The notes: generated from the sequence alone by a model not told the origin. Positions 1 through 8,651 are shown, counted from the stretch's first letter. The stretch: 33,818 bases of DNA from Anaerolineae bacterium (GCA_012270545.1 JAAXID010000250.1:1-33818), one strand, 5' to 3'. Numbers and translations: made by a program.

Positions 1-542
1 CCGATGCGCAGCTGCTGGGCATGGCCTGCCGGCTGGTGGAGCAAAAGGGAATACCGTACGCGCTGGAAGCGCTGCGCCGCATCCGTTCCCATTTTCCGCG
101 CGCCCATCTAGTCATCGCCGGCGCTGGCGAACAGGCCGATGAACTGCGGCGCCTGGCGAGCAGGCTGGGCGTTGCCGACCGCGTCCGCTGGCTGGGCTGG
201 CGCGGAGACGCCGCCGAGCTGATGGCCGCCTTTGATGTCTTCCTGCTGCCGAGCCTGCGCGAAGGATTCGGCCTCGTGTTGCTGGAGGCGATGTCGCGCC
301 GCGTGCCGATTGTCGCCAGCCGCGTCGGCGCCATACCGGAGATCGTCATCGACGGCGAAACGGGCATCCTGGTCGAGCCGCGCAATGTCGATGAATTGAC
401 GAAGGCGCTGACGGGCCTGCTCAAAGACCGAGCGCTGCGCAAATATATGGGGCTGCTCGGCGCCGCCCGCCTAGAAGAGCATTTCAGCGTCGAGCGTATG
501 GTGGCCAGCACGATCGCCGTCTATGAGAAGGTTTTGCAGTAA
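1..542 (+). CDS. Glycosyltransferase family 4 (GT-B) protein, C-terminal part
   Basis: The gene enters the window already open; the reading frame is continuous from base 3, so the ATG at 21 is an internal Met and the true start lies upstream. What is visible is the C-terminal Rossmann domain of a GT-B retaining glycosyltransferase: the EGFGLVLLEAM signature, which carries the EX7E-type donor-sugar contacts, followed by VGAIPEIVIDGETGILVEP, the usual nucleotide-sugar binding end of the family. It probably transfers a hexose from an NDP-sugar to a lipid or glycan acceptor. Donor and acceptor cannot be told from this part. The next gene follows after 12 nt on the same strand, so the two may be cotranscribed. 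Confidence 0.9.
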   Translation, partial: DAQLLGMACRLVEQKGIPYALEALRRIRSHFPRAHLVIAGAGEQADELRRLASRLGVADRVRWLGWRGDAAELMAAFDVFLLPSLREGFGLVLLEAMSRRVPIVASRVGAIPEIVIDGETGILVEPRNVDELTKALTGLLKDRALRKYMGLLGAARLEEHFSVERMVASTIAVYEKVLQ

Positions 543-554
543 GCGGATCTCTTC

Positions 555-1325
555 ATGAAGAACGTGTATTTATCTTATGCGCCGGAAGACGCCGTGCGAG
601 CGGAGGAACTGCGCCGTATTCTGATGGCGCAGGGACATCGCCCCTGGATCGACCCTCAGCCAATCAGCGGCGCGAACTGGCATTATGAGATGGAAGCGGC
701 CATCCAAGCGGCTGATGCGCTGATCGTCCTCGTGACCGTTGCGGCTGCCAACTCAGCCTTTGTTACATACGACTGGGCGCTGGCGCTGGGCGCGGGCCTA
801 CCGGTCTTCGCCATTATCGACGAGGAGGCGCCTGAGCATCCGCGCTTGAGCACGGTCACTCGCTACGATTCACGGAATTTCAGCGACGAAAACCACTTTT
901 GGGATCACTTCGTGGGCGACTTCAATCGGCGGATGCAACGCGCAATCGTCGAGAAAGGACCCGCCGCCTCCCAGCCAGAGCAAGCGCTGGATATCGACAA
1001 GAGCGTTATGCCGACCGAACCGGGTTACTGGATCGTCATGCGGCGCGGACCACATAAGAATCAGATGTATCAACTGGAGCGGGCGCTGGTCAACATCGGG
1101 CGCGACCTCGTCAACGACATCGCCATACGCGACGGGCAGGTCAGTCGCTATCATCTGCGCTTGAGGCTGCAAGGTCAAGATTATCACCTTGAAGATCTGG
1201 GCAGCACAAACGGCACCTGTATCAACGGTCTGCGGATTTCGCAGCGGACGCGCCTGAACGATGGCGACATCATCGCCTTGGGCGATTCTATTCTGCTGAC
1301 CTACGACCTGGTCTATCGGGAGTAG
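555..1325 (+). CDS. TIR-FHA fusion protein
   Basis: Two domains are clear in this 256-aa protein. Residues 2-130 form a TIR domain (YLSYAPEDA box, then ADALIVLVT, then an alpha-C segment at about 66-80). Residues 155-250 form an FHA domain with the phosphothreonine-binding signatures GRD (182-184), SRYH (197-200) and LGSTNG (215-220). FHA domains bind phosphothreonine peptides; bacterial TIR domains are NAD-cleaving enzymes or scaffolds. At the place where the NADase glutamate is expected, this TIR has Asp73 in TYDWALAL, so activity is uncertain. No transmembrane segment or signal peptide is seen. It lies 12 nt downstream of a glycosyltransferase with no obvious defence-gene neighbours. It could link Ser/Thr kinase signalling to a TIR output, but that is inference. 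Confidence 0.88.
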   Translation: MKNVYLSYAPEDAVRAEELRRILMAQGHRPWIDPQPISGANWHYEMEAAIQAADALIVLVTVAAANSAFVTYDWALALGAGLPVFAIIDEEAPEHPRLSTVTRYDSRNFSDENHFWDHFVGDFNRRMQRAIVEKGPAASQPEQALDIDKSVMPTEPGYWIVMRRGPHKNQMYQLERALVNIGRDLVNDIAIRDGQVSRYHLRLRLQGQDYHLEDLGSTNGTCINGLRISQRTRLNDGDIIALGDSILLTYDLVYRE

Positions 1326-1371
1326 ACTCTACTTCGCCAATGACGCGCGCCGCGTGAGCGTTATATCAATA

Positions 1372-4300
1372 TCAAGGTACGGCGAAAATGACATCGGTCG
1401 CTTGTACGATGCCCCCGCCGCGAACGAGGGCGAGCCGCAAAACATAGTTGCCGGGGCGCAAGGCATCGGCATGCAGCATTTCCAACGATCCCTGAACCAC
1501 GGAATTATGATGCGGGTTGCCTAGGGGCGTCCAATCGGCGAATTGACCGCCGCGGATATAAAAGTGGTAGTTCTCGGCTTGGCCCAGATTGAAATGGGCT
1601 GTGCCAATGATCGGGACGACGCCGCTGACCGATTGGCCTGGGGCGGGCTGCTGAATCTGCAATGTAGCGCCGACGCTGCCGATCACTTGCCTATTGTAGA
1701 CGCCGGGCCAGCAATCCACCGTCGGCAGGTAGGCCAAGCCATTTTCGCGCGCGTAGCGTTCGGCTTCAACAGCGTCATCATGCGATGTGGTCGGTCCGCC
1801 AATGAAGAAGAGATTCTGCGCACCGGCCGCGAGCGCTTCTTGCGCTTCTTGCAGCGGCACACGACAGAAATTCGGCGGGAGCGGTCGCTTCTCGCCCGGG
1901 CGCACCTGGAACTGAATGCCGGCGGCGACAGCGGGCGGCAAGGAGTATGCCAGCGTCTGATAGACGCCGGGCGAGACCTCATGCAAGACCGAACCCTGCG
2001 TGGGGACAGGCGTCGGATAGCGCTGCGCCAGCGGCGGGTAAAGCAGATTGCCAGTCCCATCGGGGACGCCGGCGGGACCATCAAGCGTCCACTCGTTGAT
2101 CGTCGCCGGGCAGCGCGTCGAGAGCTCGATCAGGCGGCGCACATCACATATTTGCCGCAGCGTCATGCCAGACGGTGGAATCGGCCCATCATTTAGCAGC
2201 TGCCCGCCGCTGGCGAAGGCCGCGAGCAACTGATTGTCAGCGTAAATCCCGCTGAGCACCGTATTCCAGATAGGCGCCGCGCCGGTCAAGCCGGAAGAAT
2301 CGATCATGGGGTCGCCATCATTATTGCCCACCCAGACGCCGACAGCGACATTGCGCGTATAACCGATGGTCCAATTGTCCTTGACGTCATCGGTGGTGCC
2401 GGTTTTGACTGCGGCGAAGATGCCATCTGTTCGCAGGGGACTATAGGCGCCCATCGCCGCGGAGCGCGCCCGATTGTCGCCCAGCATATCGGTGATGACA
2501 AAGGCGACGCGTGGATCGAGGACGCGAGCGGCCGCCGCGCCGCCCTGAACTGTTCGCTCGTTGATCTGCCCGGCGGGGCAGCCATCATCATATTGATAGA
2601 GAATCTGATCATCGCTGTCGATCACGCAGAGGATGGATGTGACCGGCACATAGTCTCCCTGGTTGGCGAAGACGGCGAAGGCATTGGTCAATTCGATCAG
2701 GGTGACTTCGCCGCCACCGAGCGTCAGTGACAAGCCGTAATTGGACGCGTCTTCATCCAGCGTGGTGATGCCCAGCCGCCGCAGCAGGCTCAGCAAATAA
2801 TCCACGCCAACCAGACGCAGCGTCTGCACCGCCGGGATATTGTAGCTGTTGGCGAGCGCCGCGCGCATCGTCATCGGACCATGGAAGGCATTGTCGAAGT
2901 TGCGCGGGGTATAGACCGGCAGGCCAGGCAGCGCGATTTGCATACGCGTATCCCAGAGCACATCAATGGTGGACATGCCCCGCTCCAGCGCCGCCGAATA
3001 GGTGAAGGGTTTCATAGTGCTGCCGGGCTGGCGGAAGGCGATGGTTACGTTGACGCTGCCGTCAATCGCCTCGTTGTTGTAATCGATGCTACCGACCATA
3101 GCGATGATCTCGCCACTGGCCGGTTTGGTGACCACGACCGCGGCGTTGCTGACGTTCTTCCCACCCAGCTGCGCCACTTGATTGGCGGCCGCTCGCTGCG
3201 CCAGACGGTTCACATCCTGGTCGAGCGTGGTGTAGACGCGCAGACCGCCCGCGGTGATATCTTCCGGGCTGTAGCCGAGGCGGCGCATCAGCCGCTCCAA
3301 TTCGCCTTGGGCGTAGACGGTGAAGTGCGGCGCGGTCAGCGATGTATTGGCCGGCACGAAGGACAAGCCCTCCTGCAACGCCAGCCTCGCCTGCTCCCGC
3401 GAGATGAAGCCCTCCTCGACCATCTCGCCCAACACCTGCCGCCAGCGCTCATCGACCGCGGCTTGCACCGCCGGATCGGGATTCAGGGGATCGAGCCAGG
3501 CGGGCGCCTGTGGCAAGCCGGCCAGCAGTGCCGCCTCCCCGACGCTCAGCTGATCGACATCTTTGCCGAAGAAGGTCTGCGAAGCAGTCTGCACGCCGTA
3601 AGCCAGGTTGCCGTAATAAATCTCATTGAAATACATTTCAAGGATTTCTACTTTGCTCCTGGATTGCGTCAGGATGATCGCAAGCAGGATTTCTTCGGCT
3701 TTGCGCGCGACGCTGCGTTGAGCGCGCTTCTCGAAATCGAAGAAGACATTGCGCACCAGTTGCTGCGTGATGGTGCTGCCGCCGGGTGTGCTGTCGCGGT
3801 CGGCGGCGCCCAGATAGTTGAGCGCGGCCAGCAGGGTATGACCGACATCAATGCCGATATTGTAGCGAAATGAATCGTCTTCAATGGCGATGGTCGCCAA
3901 AACAAGCGCGTCAGGGATGCGGTCGTAACTGACGCGCGTACGCCGTCCCTCGCCGAAGGCCTCGTAAAGTTCATTGCCGTAGCGGTCGTAGATGAAACTG
4001 CTCTCGAAGCCGCGATAGTTGTCGACTTCGGCGATGCGAGCGCTCCACTCGGCTTCGACCTGTGGCAGGAACACCAGCGCCGCCCCCGCCGTCAGCAAGG
4101 TTAATCCGCCGCAGAGGGTCAACATTAAGCCCGCCAACACCCACAGGCAGCCGAAGGGCAGGCCGAAGAAGCGCCGTTTGCGCCGGACTTTGCGCGCCAG
4201 CTTGAGCGAATCACCCGCCGGTGGTCGCGGCATCCGCGCCGGACCGATGGCATCGGGAAACTGAGGGTGTGTGGGCGCCTGCTCTTTGGGGATACTCGCT

Positions 4301-4617
4301 GGGACAGCGGTGGACGCCCGATCGGGAACACTATCAATTTCAGGTGGCGGGGGCTGGCTCAAGCGCTTTCGGCGCGGCTGGGGCGCGGCGACTTGACCAT
4401 AAGCGGGCAAGGTGACTAGATCCTTGCGGGCGTCGCGCGGGGTTGTCTCATCCAGCTCCGAGACATGCGGCAGCGTAAATGGCGCAGCCATTCCGCGCTC
4501 CACTTTGACCATCTCGGTGGTCAGCGTATCGCCCTCCGTCGGCGGGAGCTCCGAGGCTTTATCGGTTCGGTCGACATCCTCGGTATCGCTGCCGCGCAAC
4601 TTGCCGTCCTCGGCCAT
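1372..4617 (-). CDS. Class A penicillin-binding protein (PBP1A-type), bifunctional
   Basis: This 1081-aa protein polymerises and cross-links peptidoglycan at the outer face of the membrane. A proline-rich, charged cytoplasmic head (1-150) is followed by one transmembrane segment (about 154-185). The GT51 domain has the catalytic Glu246 in AIEDDSF and the GGSTITQQLVRN motif (279-290). The transpeptidase has the SxxK nucleophile Ser533-Thr-Met-Lys536, SYN at 591-593 and KTGT at 738-741. The last 100 residues look like an Ig-like or beta-sandwich extension. It is longer than typical PBP1A (700-850 aa) because of the head and tail. The ATG at 4617 has an AGGA-type ribosome site about 7 nt upstream. 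Confidence 0.95.
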   Translation of the reverse strand: MAEDGKLRGSDTEDVDRTDKASELPPTEGDTLTTEMVKVERGMAAPFTLPHVSELDETTPRDARKDLVTLPAYGQVAAPQPRRKRLSQPPPPEIDSVPDRASTAVPASIPKEQAPTHPQFPDAIGPARMPRPPAGDSLKLARKVRRKRRFFGLPFGCLWVLAGLMLTLCGGLTLLTAGAALVFLPQVEAEWSARIAEVDNYRGFESSFIYDRYGNELYEAFGEGRRTRVSYDRIPDALVLATIAIEDDSFRYNIGIDVGHTLLAALNYLGAADRDSTPGGSTITQQLVRNVFFDFEKRAQRSVARKAEEILLAIILTQSRSKVEILEMYFNEIYYGNLAYGVQTASQTFFGKDVDQLSVGEAALLAGLPQAPAWLDPLNPDPAVQAAVDERWRQVLGEMVEEGFISREQARLALQEGLSFVPANTSLTAPHFTVYAQGELERLMRRLGYSPEDITAGGLRVYTTLDQDVNRLAQRAAANQVAQLGGKNVSNAAVVVTKPASGEIIAMVGSIDYNNEAIDGSVNVTIAFRQPGSTMKPFTYSAALERGMSTIDVLWDTRMQIALPGLPVYTPRNFDNAFHGPMTMRAALANSYNIPAVQTLRLVGVDYLLSLLRRLGITTLDEDASNYGLSLTLGGGEVTLIELTNAFAVFANQGDYVPVTSILCVIDSDDQILYQYDDGCPAGQINERTVQGGAAAARVLDPRVAFVITDMLGDNRARSAAMGAYSPLRTDGIFAAVKTGTTDDVKDNWTIGYTRNVAVGVWVGNNDGDPMIDSSGLTGAAPIWNTVLSGIYADNQLLAAFASGGQLLNDGPIPPSGMTLRQICDVRRLIELSTRCPATINEWTLDGPAGVPDGTGNLLYPPLAQRYPTPVPTQGSVLHEVSPGVYQTLAYSLPPAVAAGIQFQVRPGEKRPLPPNFCRVPLQEAQEALAAGAQNLFFIGGPTTSHDDAVEAERYARENGLAYLPTVDCWPGVYNRQVIGSVGATLQIQQPAPGQSVSGVVPIIGTAHFNLGQAENYHFYIRGGQFADWTPLGNPHHNSVVQGSLEMLHADALRPGNYVLRLALVRGGGIVQATDVIFAVP

Positions 4618-4642
4618 GGCGCTTCCTGTGCTGCCTTCGCGC

Positions 4643-4659
4643 TTATTCTATCAGAATAA
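4643..4659. repeat. 17-bp perfect inverted repeat upstream of the PBP1A gene
   Basis: TTATTCT and AGAATAA are perfect 7-bp arms around a 3-nt centre. On the minus strand the element contains TAGAAT, a possible -10 box 25-40 nt before the PBP1A start. It may be an operator overlapping that promoter; no good -35 is seen. Confidence 0.45.
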
Positions 4660-4701
4660 ATCAGAGGAGGCAGTTCTGCACGACGCCTCGCCACCGAGTT
4701 G

Positions 4702-4720
4702 CCTACGCTTCCCGCGTAGG
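4702..4720. repeat. Perfect 7-bp stem hairpin in the divergent PBP1A / GT2 region
   Basis: CCTACGC, loop TTCCC, GCGTAGG. The arms are perfect. It lies between two divergent genes, so it is unlikely to be an ordinary terminator for either of them; a regulator-binding dyad or an RNA structure in a leader is possible. Confidence 0.5.
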
Positions 4721-4762
4721 TTTGGACAACGCGCGCGCCCTGCCGCCTCAGCGCGCGTAATC

Positions 4763-4791
4763 TGGATATGCCGATTCGGGAATGATAGAAT
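4763..4791 (+). promoter_or_regulatory. Candidate promoter for the GT2 glycosyltransferase
   Basis: TGGATA (4763-4768), 17-nt spacer, TAGAAT (4786-4791). It would place the transcript start near 4798, ahead of the ATG at 4820 and after the alternative ATG at 4790. Both boxes are imperfect. Confidence 0.35.
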
Positions 4792-4819
4792 GGGTGCATG
4801 GAACCCGCGGAGAAAGTTT

Positions 4820-5833
4820 ATGAGCGTCGCGCCGGATACTATTGAAGCGCCCGAATTGGCACTGTCCGTCGTCATCCCCATCTACAACGAAGAAGGCAAT
4901 ATCGAGCGGCTGCATGACGAGCTGACCGAGGCGCTGACCGAGATCGGACGTGATTACGAAGTCATCGCCATCAATGACGGCAGCCAGGATCGCAGCTACC
5001 AACTGCTGAACGCCATACAGGGACGGGACGAGCGCTGGCACATCATTCACTTCCGGCGCAATTTCGGGCAGACGGCGGCGCTGGCGGCCGGCTTTGACGC
5101 CGCGCGTGGCGAGATCGTGGTGACCATCGATGCCGACCTGCAGAATGACCCGCGCGATATCGGCGCGATACTCGAGAAATTCGCCGAGGGCTACGACATC
5201 GTCAGTGGCTGGCGGCAAAATCGCAAGGAATCGCTGTTCCTGCGCCGCATCCCCTCAATGATGGCGAATCGCCTCATCTCGCGCAGCACCGGCATCAAGC
5301 TGCATGACTACGGCTGTACGCTGAAAGCCTATCACTTTGACGTGGTCAAGGGCGTCCGGCTTTATGGCGAATTGCACCGCTTCATTCCGGCGCTCGCCAG
5401 CCAGATGGGCGTGGTCGTCGCCGAAGTGCCGGTTAAAGATCGGGCGCGGCGCTGGGGCAGCAGCAAGTATGGCTTCGGCCGCAGCTTCAAGGTCATCCTC
5501 GACTTGATCGTTGTGGTCTTCGTTCTCAGTTACTTCAATCGCCCGCTCTACGTCTTTGGCGCGGCCGGCTTCCTGGTCGGCGGCATCGGGGCGCTGCTGG
5601 GCGCCTACCTGACCGTCTTCAAGCTGCTGACCGAAAACAAAATAGGCGATCGGCCGCTGCTGCAATTGGCGGCGCTTCTGATGGTGCTGGGTGTGCAGTT
5701 AATCAGCACCGGCATCGTCGCCGATATGATCATGCGTACCTACCACGAGTCCCAGCACAAGCCGATCTATTTCATCCGCGAGCGGCGGCGAGGCGAACAG
5801 GTCGACGAAGTTTCTGAGCTGGAGCGGGTTTAA
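4820..5833 (+). CDS. Family 2 glycosyltransferase, dolichol-phosphate mannosyltransferase / GtrB-like, membrane bound
   Basis: The protein (337 aa) has a GT-A catalytic domain at 1-230 with SVVIPIYNEE (16-25), NDGSQD (52-57) and the metal-binding DADLQND (104-110). Two transmembrane helices follow (about 244-270 and 281-305). This is the layout of GtrB/DPM-like enzymes that load a sugar from a nucleotide donor onto polyprenyl phosphate at the cytoplasmic face. The start at 4820 is chosen because GGAG lies at 4808-4811; the frame is open further upstream and has an ATG at 4790, which sits on the proposed -10 box. The stop codon overlaps the stop of the convergent lipoprotein gene. The sugar donor is not predictable. 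Confidence 0.92.
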   Translation: MSVAPDTIEAPELALSVVIPIYNEEGNIERLHDELTEALTEIGRDYEVIAINDGSQDRSYQLLNAIQGRDERWHIIHFRRNFGQTAALAAGFDAARGEIVVTIDADLQNDPRDIGAILEKFAEGYDIVSGWRQNRKESLFLRRIPSMMANRLISRSTGIKLHDYGCTLKAYHFDVVKGVRLYGELHRFIPALASQMGVVVAEVPVKDRARRWGSSKYGFGRSFKVILDLIVVVFVLSYFNRPLYVFGAAGFLVGGIGALLGAYLTVFKLLTENKIGDRPLLQLAALLMVLGVQLISTGIVADMIMRTYHESQHKPIYFIRERRRGEQVDEVSELERV

Positions 5834-6561
5834 CTGGCGGGCGCTTCAAAGCCGCGCGGGGCGTCATAGTCGTAAAACTTTATGTGCCAGATGGACGGAT
5901 CCACCTCGGGGTCTAGGGCCGTTTCCAGCATGAGGATTTCGATCAAAGCCAGCCGTCCATCCCCAGCAGTGATGTAAGCGTCAAGCTCCACATCGTCTTT
6001 TGGATCGATAAAACCGAAGAGCAGAACCTCGACCGCATCACCGGCGGCGGTCGCTTCTATACGCCAGGCGGGCTGTTCATCGACCAGCGCCTCGGCGTCA
6101 GCGATCTGCGGAGCCTGCAAATTGCTCATCACTTTTTCGATGCCGTCCTCCGGCGCCAGCAAACGGCTGACATCGAAACCATCAAAGGCGGGCAGCTGAA
6201 ACCAGGGCGCGCCGCTGGGAAAGCTAAGCCACTGGCGATCGTCCCGCGAATAGATGTCCATCGACAGAGGAATGATCAGGCGCAGACGCGCGCTAATATG
6301 CAGCTCGTCAGGGCTGATGACCTGAGCTTCAGCGCTTTGCAGCGTAGCCGGCAGCATGTTGACGCCGTCGAAACTCAGCGCCAGCTGATAGGGCTGGCCC
6401 CTCTGCTCAATCGCCAGCCGGAAGCTCTCGGCCGATTGCAGCTGCTCGACCGCCTCATCCAGCAAAGCCTGCGGTTCCGGTTCAAGCGCTTCCTGCGCCT
6501 GCGAGGCGCCCAGACAAGCAATAAGCGCCACAGCGATAAGTAACGCGATCCGATTTTTCAA
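5830..6561 (-). CDS. LppX/LprG-like lipoprotein
   Basis: A 243-aa protein with a lipoprotein signal peptide ending in the lipobox L-I-A-C near residue 16, and a mature part that alternates short beta strands and acidic turns. The fold resembles LolA/LppX_LprAFG proteins, which carry lipids or sit on the outer face of the membrane. Similarity is judged from pattern (QSAESFRLAIEQ near the N terminus, then strands such as ISARLRLIIP and DRQWLSFP), not a search. I use the TTG at 6561 as start because GAGGG lies 9-13 nt upstream; a second in-frame TTG at 6582 would add seven residues. Its stop overlaps the convergent GT2 stop by 4 nt. Confidence 0.7.
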   Translation of the reverse strand: MKNRIALLIAVALIACLGASQAQEALEPEPQALLDEAVEQLQSAESFRLAIEQRGQPYQLALSFDGVNMLPATLQSAEAQVISPDELHISARLRLIIPLSMDIYSRDDRQWLSFPSGAPWFQLPAFDGFDVSRLLAPEDGIEKVMSNLQAPQIADAEALVDEQPAWRIEATAAGDAVEVLLFGFIDPKDDVELDAYITAGDGRLALIEILMLETALDPEVDPSIWHIKFYDYDAPRGFEAPAS

Positions 6562-6613
6562 TTCACGACCCTCACATCGCAATTGGCAGGCAAGCTATTG
6601 GTCTTTAGGCCTG

Positions 6614-6640
6614 AGTCTATCATTCGTCGCCGGCTGTCAA
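6614..6640 (-). promoter_or_regulatory. Candidate promoter for the LppX-like lipoprotein
   Basis: On the minus strand: consensus -35 TTGACA (6635-6640) and TGATAGACT as extended -10 (TAGACT at 6614-6619). The 15-nt spacer is short, which lowers confidence. Confidence 0.4.
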
Positions 6641-6662
6641 TCCAGCGCCGCCGGTTTCGGCA

Positions 6663-6708
6663 AGTCGGTGCGGGTCGAGCAAAAGGGGGCGCCGCCTCCG
6701 CACCGACT
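6663..6708. repeat. 11-bp inverted repeat at the 3' end of the polyprenyl synthase gene
   Basis: AGTCGGTGCGG (6663-6673) and CCGCACCGACT (6698-6708) are perfect arms separated by 24 GC-rich bases. The distal arm overlaps the stop codon of the synthase gene. There is no T-run on either side, so it is a stable stem but not a textbook Rho-independent terminator. Confidence 0.6.
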
Positions 6709-7810
6709 AAAACTCGCGCGCAATCAGATATTCGGCCCAAAGCACGAGCAGCCTGCGATGCTCATTATCAGGCAGCGTCGCCAGCTGCGCCAGCGCCTCG
6801 TTCACATAACGATGCGATATGTCTTGCGCGTAGTCTATGACGCCCAGGTCGCGAATGAACGCGGATACGGCGGCAATGTCATCCGCGCTCGCCCCATCGT
6901 CGCCCAAGGTGCGCAGGATCCGCTCCCGCCCCCGCTCATCAGCCCGTTCCAGCGCCTTGAGCGTCAACAAGGTGGATTTGCCCTCGCGAATATCGGAGCC
7001 GACCGGTTTGCCCAACTGGTCCGCATCGCCGACGATGCCGAGGATGTCATCCTGAATCTGAAAGGCGGCGCCACAGAGGCTGCCGAAGCGGGCGATCGCC
7101 TGAACTGCTGGGCTGTCGGGTGCGGCCTCATCTAGGGCGATTGCAGCACCGGCCCGGCCGGCAAATTCATAGAGCGCGCCGGTCTTCTTCCAGAGCATGT
7201 CGAGGACCTGATCCTCGCTGAGTTGACACGCGCGCGCGGCATACTGCACATCGAGCGCTTCACCCTCAACCAGCAGCGGCGTCACCTGGCTCGCCAACTC
7301 CTGCGCCAGCCGCAGCACGACTGCCGCCGATACGCCGCGCTCGAGATGCGCTTCAAAAAACAGCGACCAAGCCCAGGCCTGCTGCACATCGCCGGTGAGT
7401 ATGGCGACCGTTCGGCCATAGTGCTCGGCAGCGTCCCCCCGCCAGCCGAACTCTTCTTTCGCCCGCCGCGCGAATTCGTGGTGCACGGTAGGCAGCCCGC
7501 GGCGAGTGCTGTCCCGGTCGATCACATCGTCGTGAACTAGGGTCCAGGTGTGGTAGATCTCGATGGCTGCGGCAACGGGTAGCGCGCGCGATTCGTCGCC
7601 GCCGAGCGCGCCACAGGCGAGCATGGCCAGCGCCGGACGCAGCGACTTGCCGCCCCTCGTCACATAGCTGTAGACGGCTGCGCGGATGTGCGCGGGCCGA
7701 AAACGCTCGACGAAGCGCGCCTGCTGCAGATAATCCAGCAGCATCCGCTTGCGGCTTTCCACAGCGTCCAGCAGCTCGGTGAAGGGAAGCCCGCCGGTCG
7801 ATTCAACCAT
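6707..7810 (-). CDS. Polyprenyl (probably geranylgeranyl/farnesyl) diphosphate synthase
   Basis: A trans-isoprenyl diphosphate synthase (367 aa) that condenses isopentenyl diphosphate with allylic diphosphates. It shows GGKSLRP (53-59), the first Asp-rich motif DDVID (94-98) and the second, DDILG (254-258), where the last Asp is Gly as in many bacterial GGPP synthases. Trp89, five residues before the first Asp of the first motif, is a bulky residue at a position that limits chain length, suggesting a C15-C20 product. The product could feed quinone, carotenoid or undecaprenyl-type lipid synthesis. No other isoprenoid gene is nearby. A possible promoter lies about 30 nt upstream. Confidence 0.93.
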   Translation of the reverse strand: MVESTGGLPFTELLDAVESRKRMLLDYLQQARFVERFRPAHIRAAVYSYVTRGGKSLRPALAMLACGALGGDESRALPVAAAIEIYHTWTLVHDDVIDRDSTRRGLPTVHHEFARRAKEEFGWRGDAAEHYGRTVAILTGDVQQAWAWSLFFEAHLERGVSAAVVLRLAQELASQVTPLLVEGEALDVQYAARACQLSEDQVLDMLWKKTGALYEFAGRAGAAIALDEAAPDSPAVQAIARFGSLCGAAFQIQDDILGIVGDADQLGKPVGSDIREGKSTLLTLKALERADERGRERILRTLGDDGASADDIAAVSAFIRDLGVIDYAQDISHRYVNEALAQLATLPDNEHRRLLVLWAEYLIAREF

Positions 7811-7845
7811 CCAGCGACTCGATCCAATCAGGTGGTCTCAGGGTC

Positions 7846-7874
7846 ATTGTATCACCTCGACAGGGCGAGCCCAA
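7846..7874 (-). promoter_or_regulatory. Candidate promoter for the polyprenyl synthase
   Basis: On the minus strand: TTGGGC (7869-7874), 17-nt spacer, TACAAT (7846-7851), with an extended TGA just before the -10 box. The predicted transcript start is about 30 nt before the ATG at 7810. Confidence 0.45.
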
Positions 7875-7895
7875 TGAGAAGTCGGCGCGCGCTCA

Positions 7896-8645
7896 TCACA
7901 GAGGCGTGATAGAGATATCCCGCAAGTGGAGCGATTGCTCTTGCGCGATATCAAGCAGGCCATGGCCGAACCGGCCTTGGGGCTTGACGATCGCGTATTG
8001 ATTGTCGATCCAGGCGATGAATCCCAGACGGTTGCGTGGAACGGTCCGAGTACGGAGCGCGACATCGCCGTCTATCGTGAAGGTTGCGCCGTCCCCACGC
8101 CACTCAATGCTGTAATTGTGAAACTCGGCGAGCAAGGTCGGGTCTAGCGCGGCTTCACTGACGCCGATGGCAGCCTGACCCAGCGGCCAAAGCGCGTCAT
8201 AGAGCGGCCGGCTGCGCATGAGAAGAAAGCCAAGCGGCGCGCATGGCAGCAAGGCGTAAAAGCGCCAATTCTTGGCATTAAATGTAGCTGCCTTCCAGCC
8301 ATTGCCGGCCAGGCCCTTCGCCAAGGCGATGTCGTTATCGGGTCCAGCAAAGAAAAACCAGAGGGCTTGTGGGAGGCGAAATCCGCGTTCACCGGGGACG
8401 AAGGCCTGATTCCAAAAGCCGAAACCGGCGGTGCCGTTGATCTCGCCGCTGACGCGGGCGCGGACTTCCAGTCGCAGTGGCGGCGCGTTGTTGAAGTCGC
8501 GGCTATCCGCGCTGTAATCGCTGATCTGCGCATCGTGATAGACGGAGGCGGAACCCGGCAGAAGCCTCAGGCTGATCTCATCGGCAGTCTGCTCAACGAG
8601 ACCGCCGCCGAGCTCGGTCAGGCGCCACGCTTTGAGAGGAGGCAT
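7896..8645 (-). CDS. Concanavalin A-like beta-sandwich protein, function unknown
   Basis: This 249-aa protein has no signal peptide. It is rich in aromatic residues and beta strands: a GFGFWN segment in the middle, LPQALWFFFAGP after it, HNYSIEWRGDG later, and RLGFIAWIDNQYAIV near the end. The spacing of these blocks resembles GH16/LamG-type concanavalin A-like folds, in which an EWxxDG-like strand and a terminal WIDN strand are common. The catalytic ExDxxE signature of GH16 glucanases is not visible, so it is more likely a non-catalytic or lectin-like relative. It starts 6 nt after the SH3 lipoprotein gene ends, so the two are probably cotranscribed and translationally coupled. Confidence 0.6.
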   Translation of the reverse strand: MPPLKAWRLTELGGGLVEQTADEISLRLLPGSASVYHDAQISDYSADSRDFNNAPPLRLEVRARVSGEINGTAGFGFWNQAFVPGERGFRLPQALWFFFAGPDNDIALAKGLAGNGWKAATFNAKNWRFYALLPCAPLGFLLMRSRPLYDALWPLGQAAIGVSEAALDPTLLAEFHNYSIEWRGDGATFTIDGDVALRTRTVPRNRLGFIAWIDNQYAIVKPQGRFGHGLLDIAQEQSLHLRDISITPL

Positions 8646-8651
8646 CGCGGC

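Noticed and set aside
2881-3873. 330-codon open frame on the plus strand inside the PBP1A gene
   Set aside because: It lies antisense to the transpeptidase and transglycosylase coding region, shows no recognisable motif, and GC-rich codon bias readily leaves such antisense frames open.
4412-4819. N-terminal extension of the GT2 glycosyltransferase to 4412
   Set aside because: It would overlap the PBP1A gene by about 200 bp and the extra residues have no domain; a ribosome site supports 4820.
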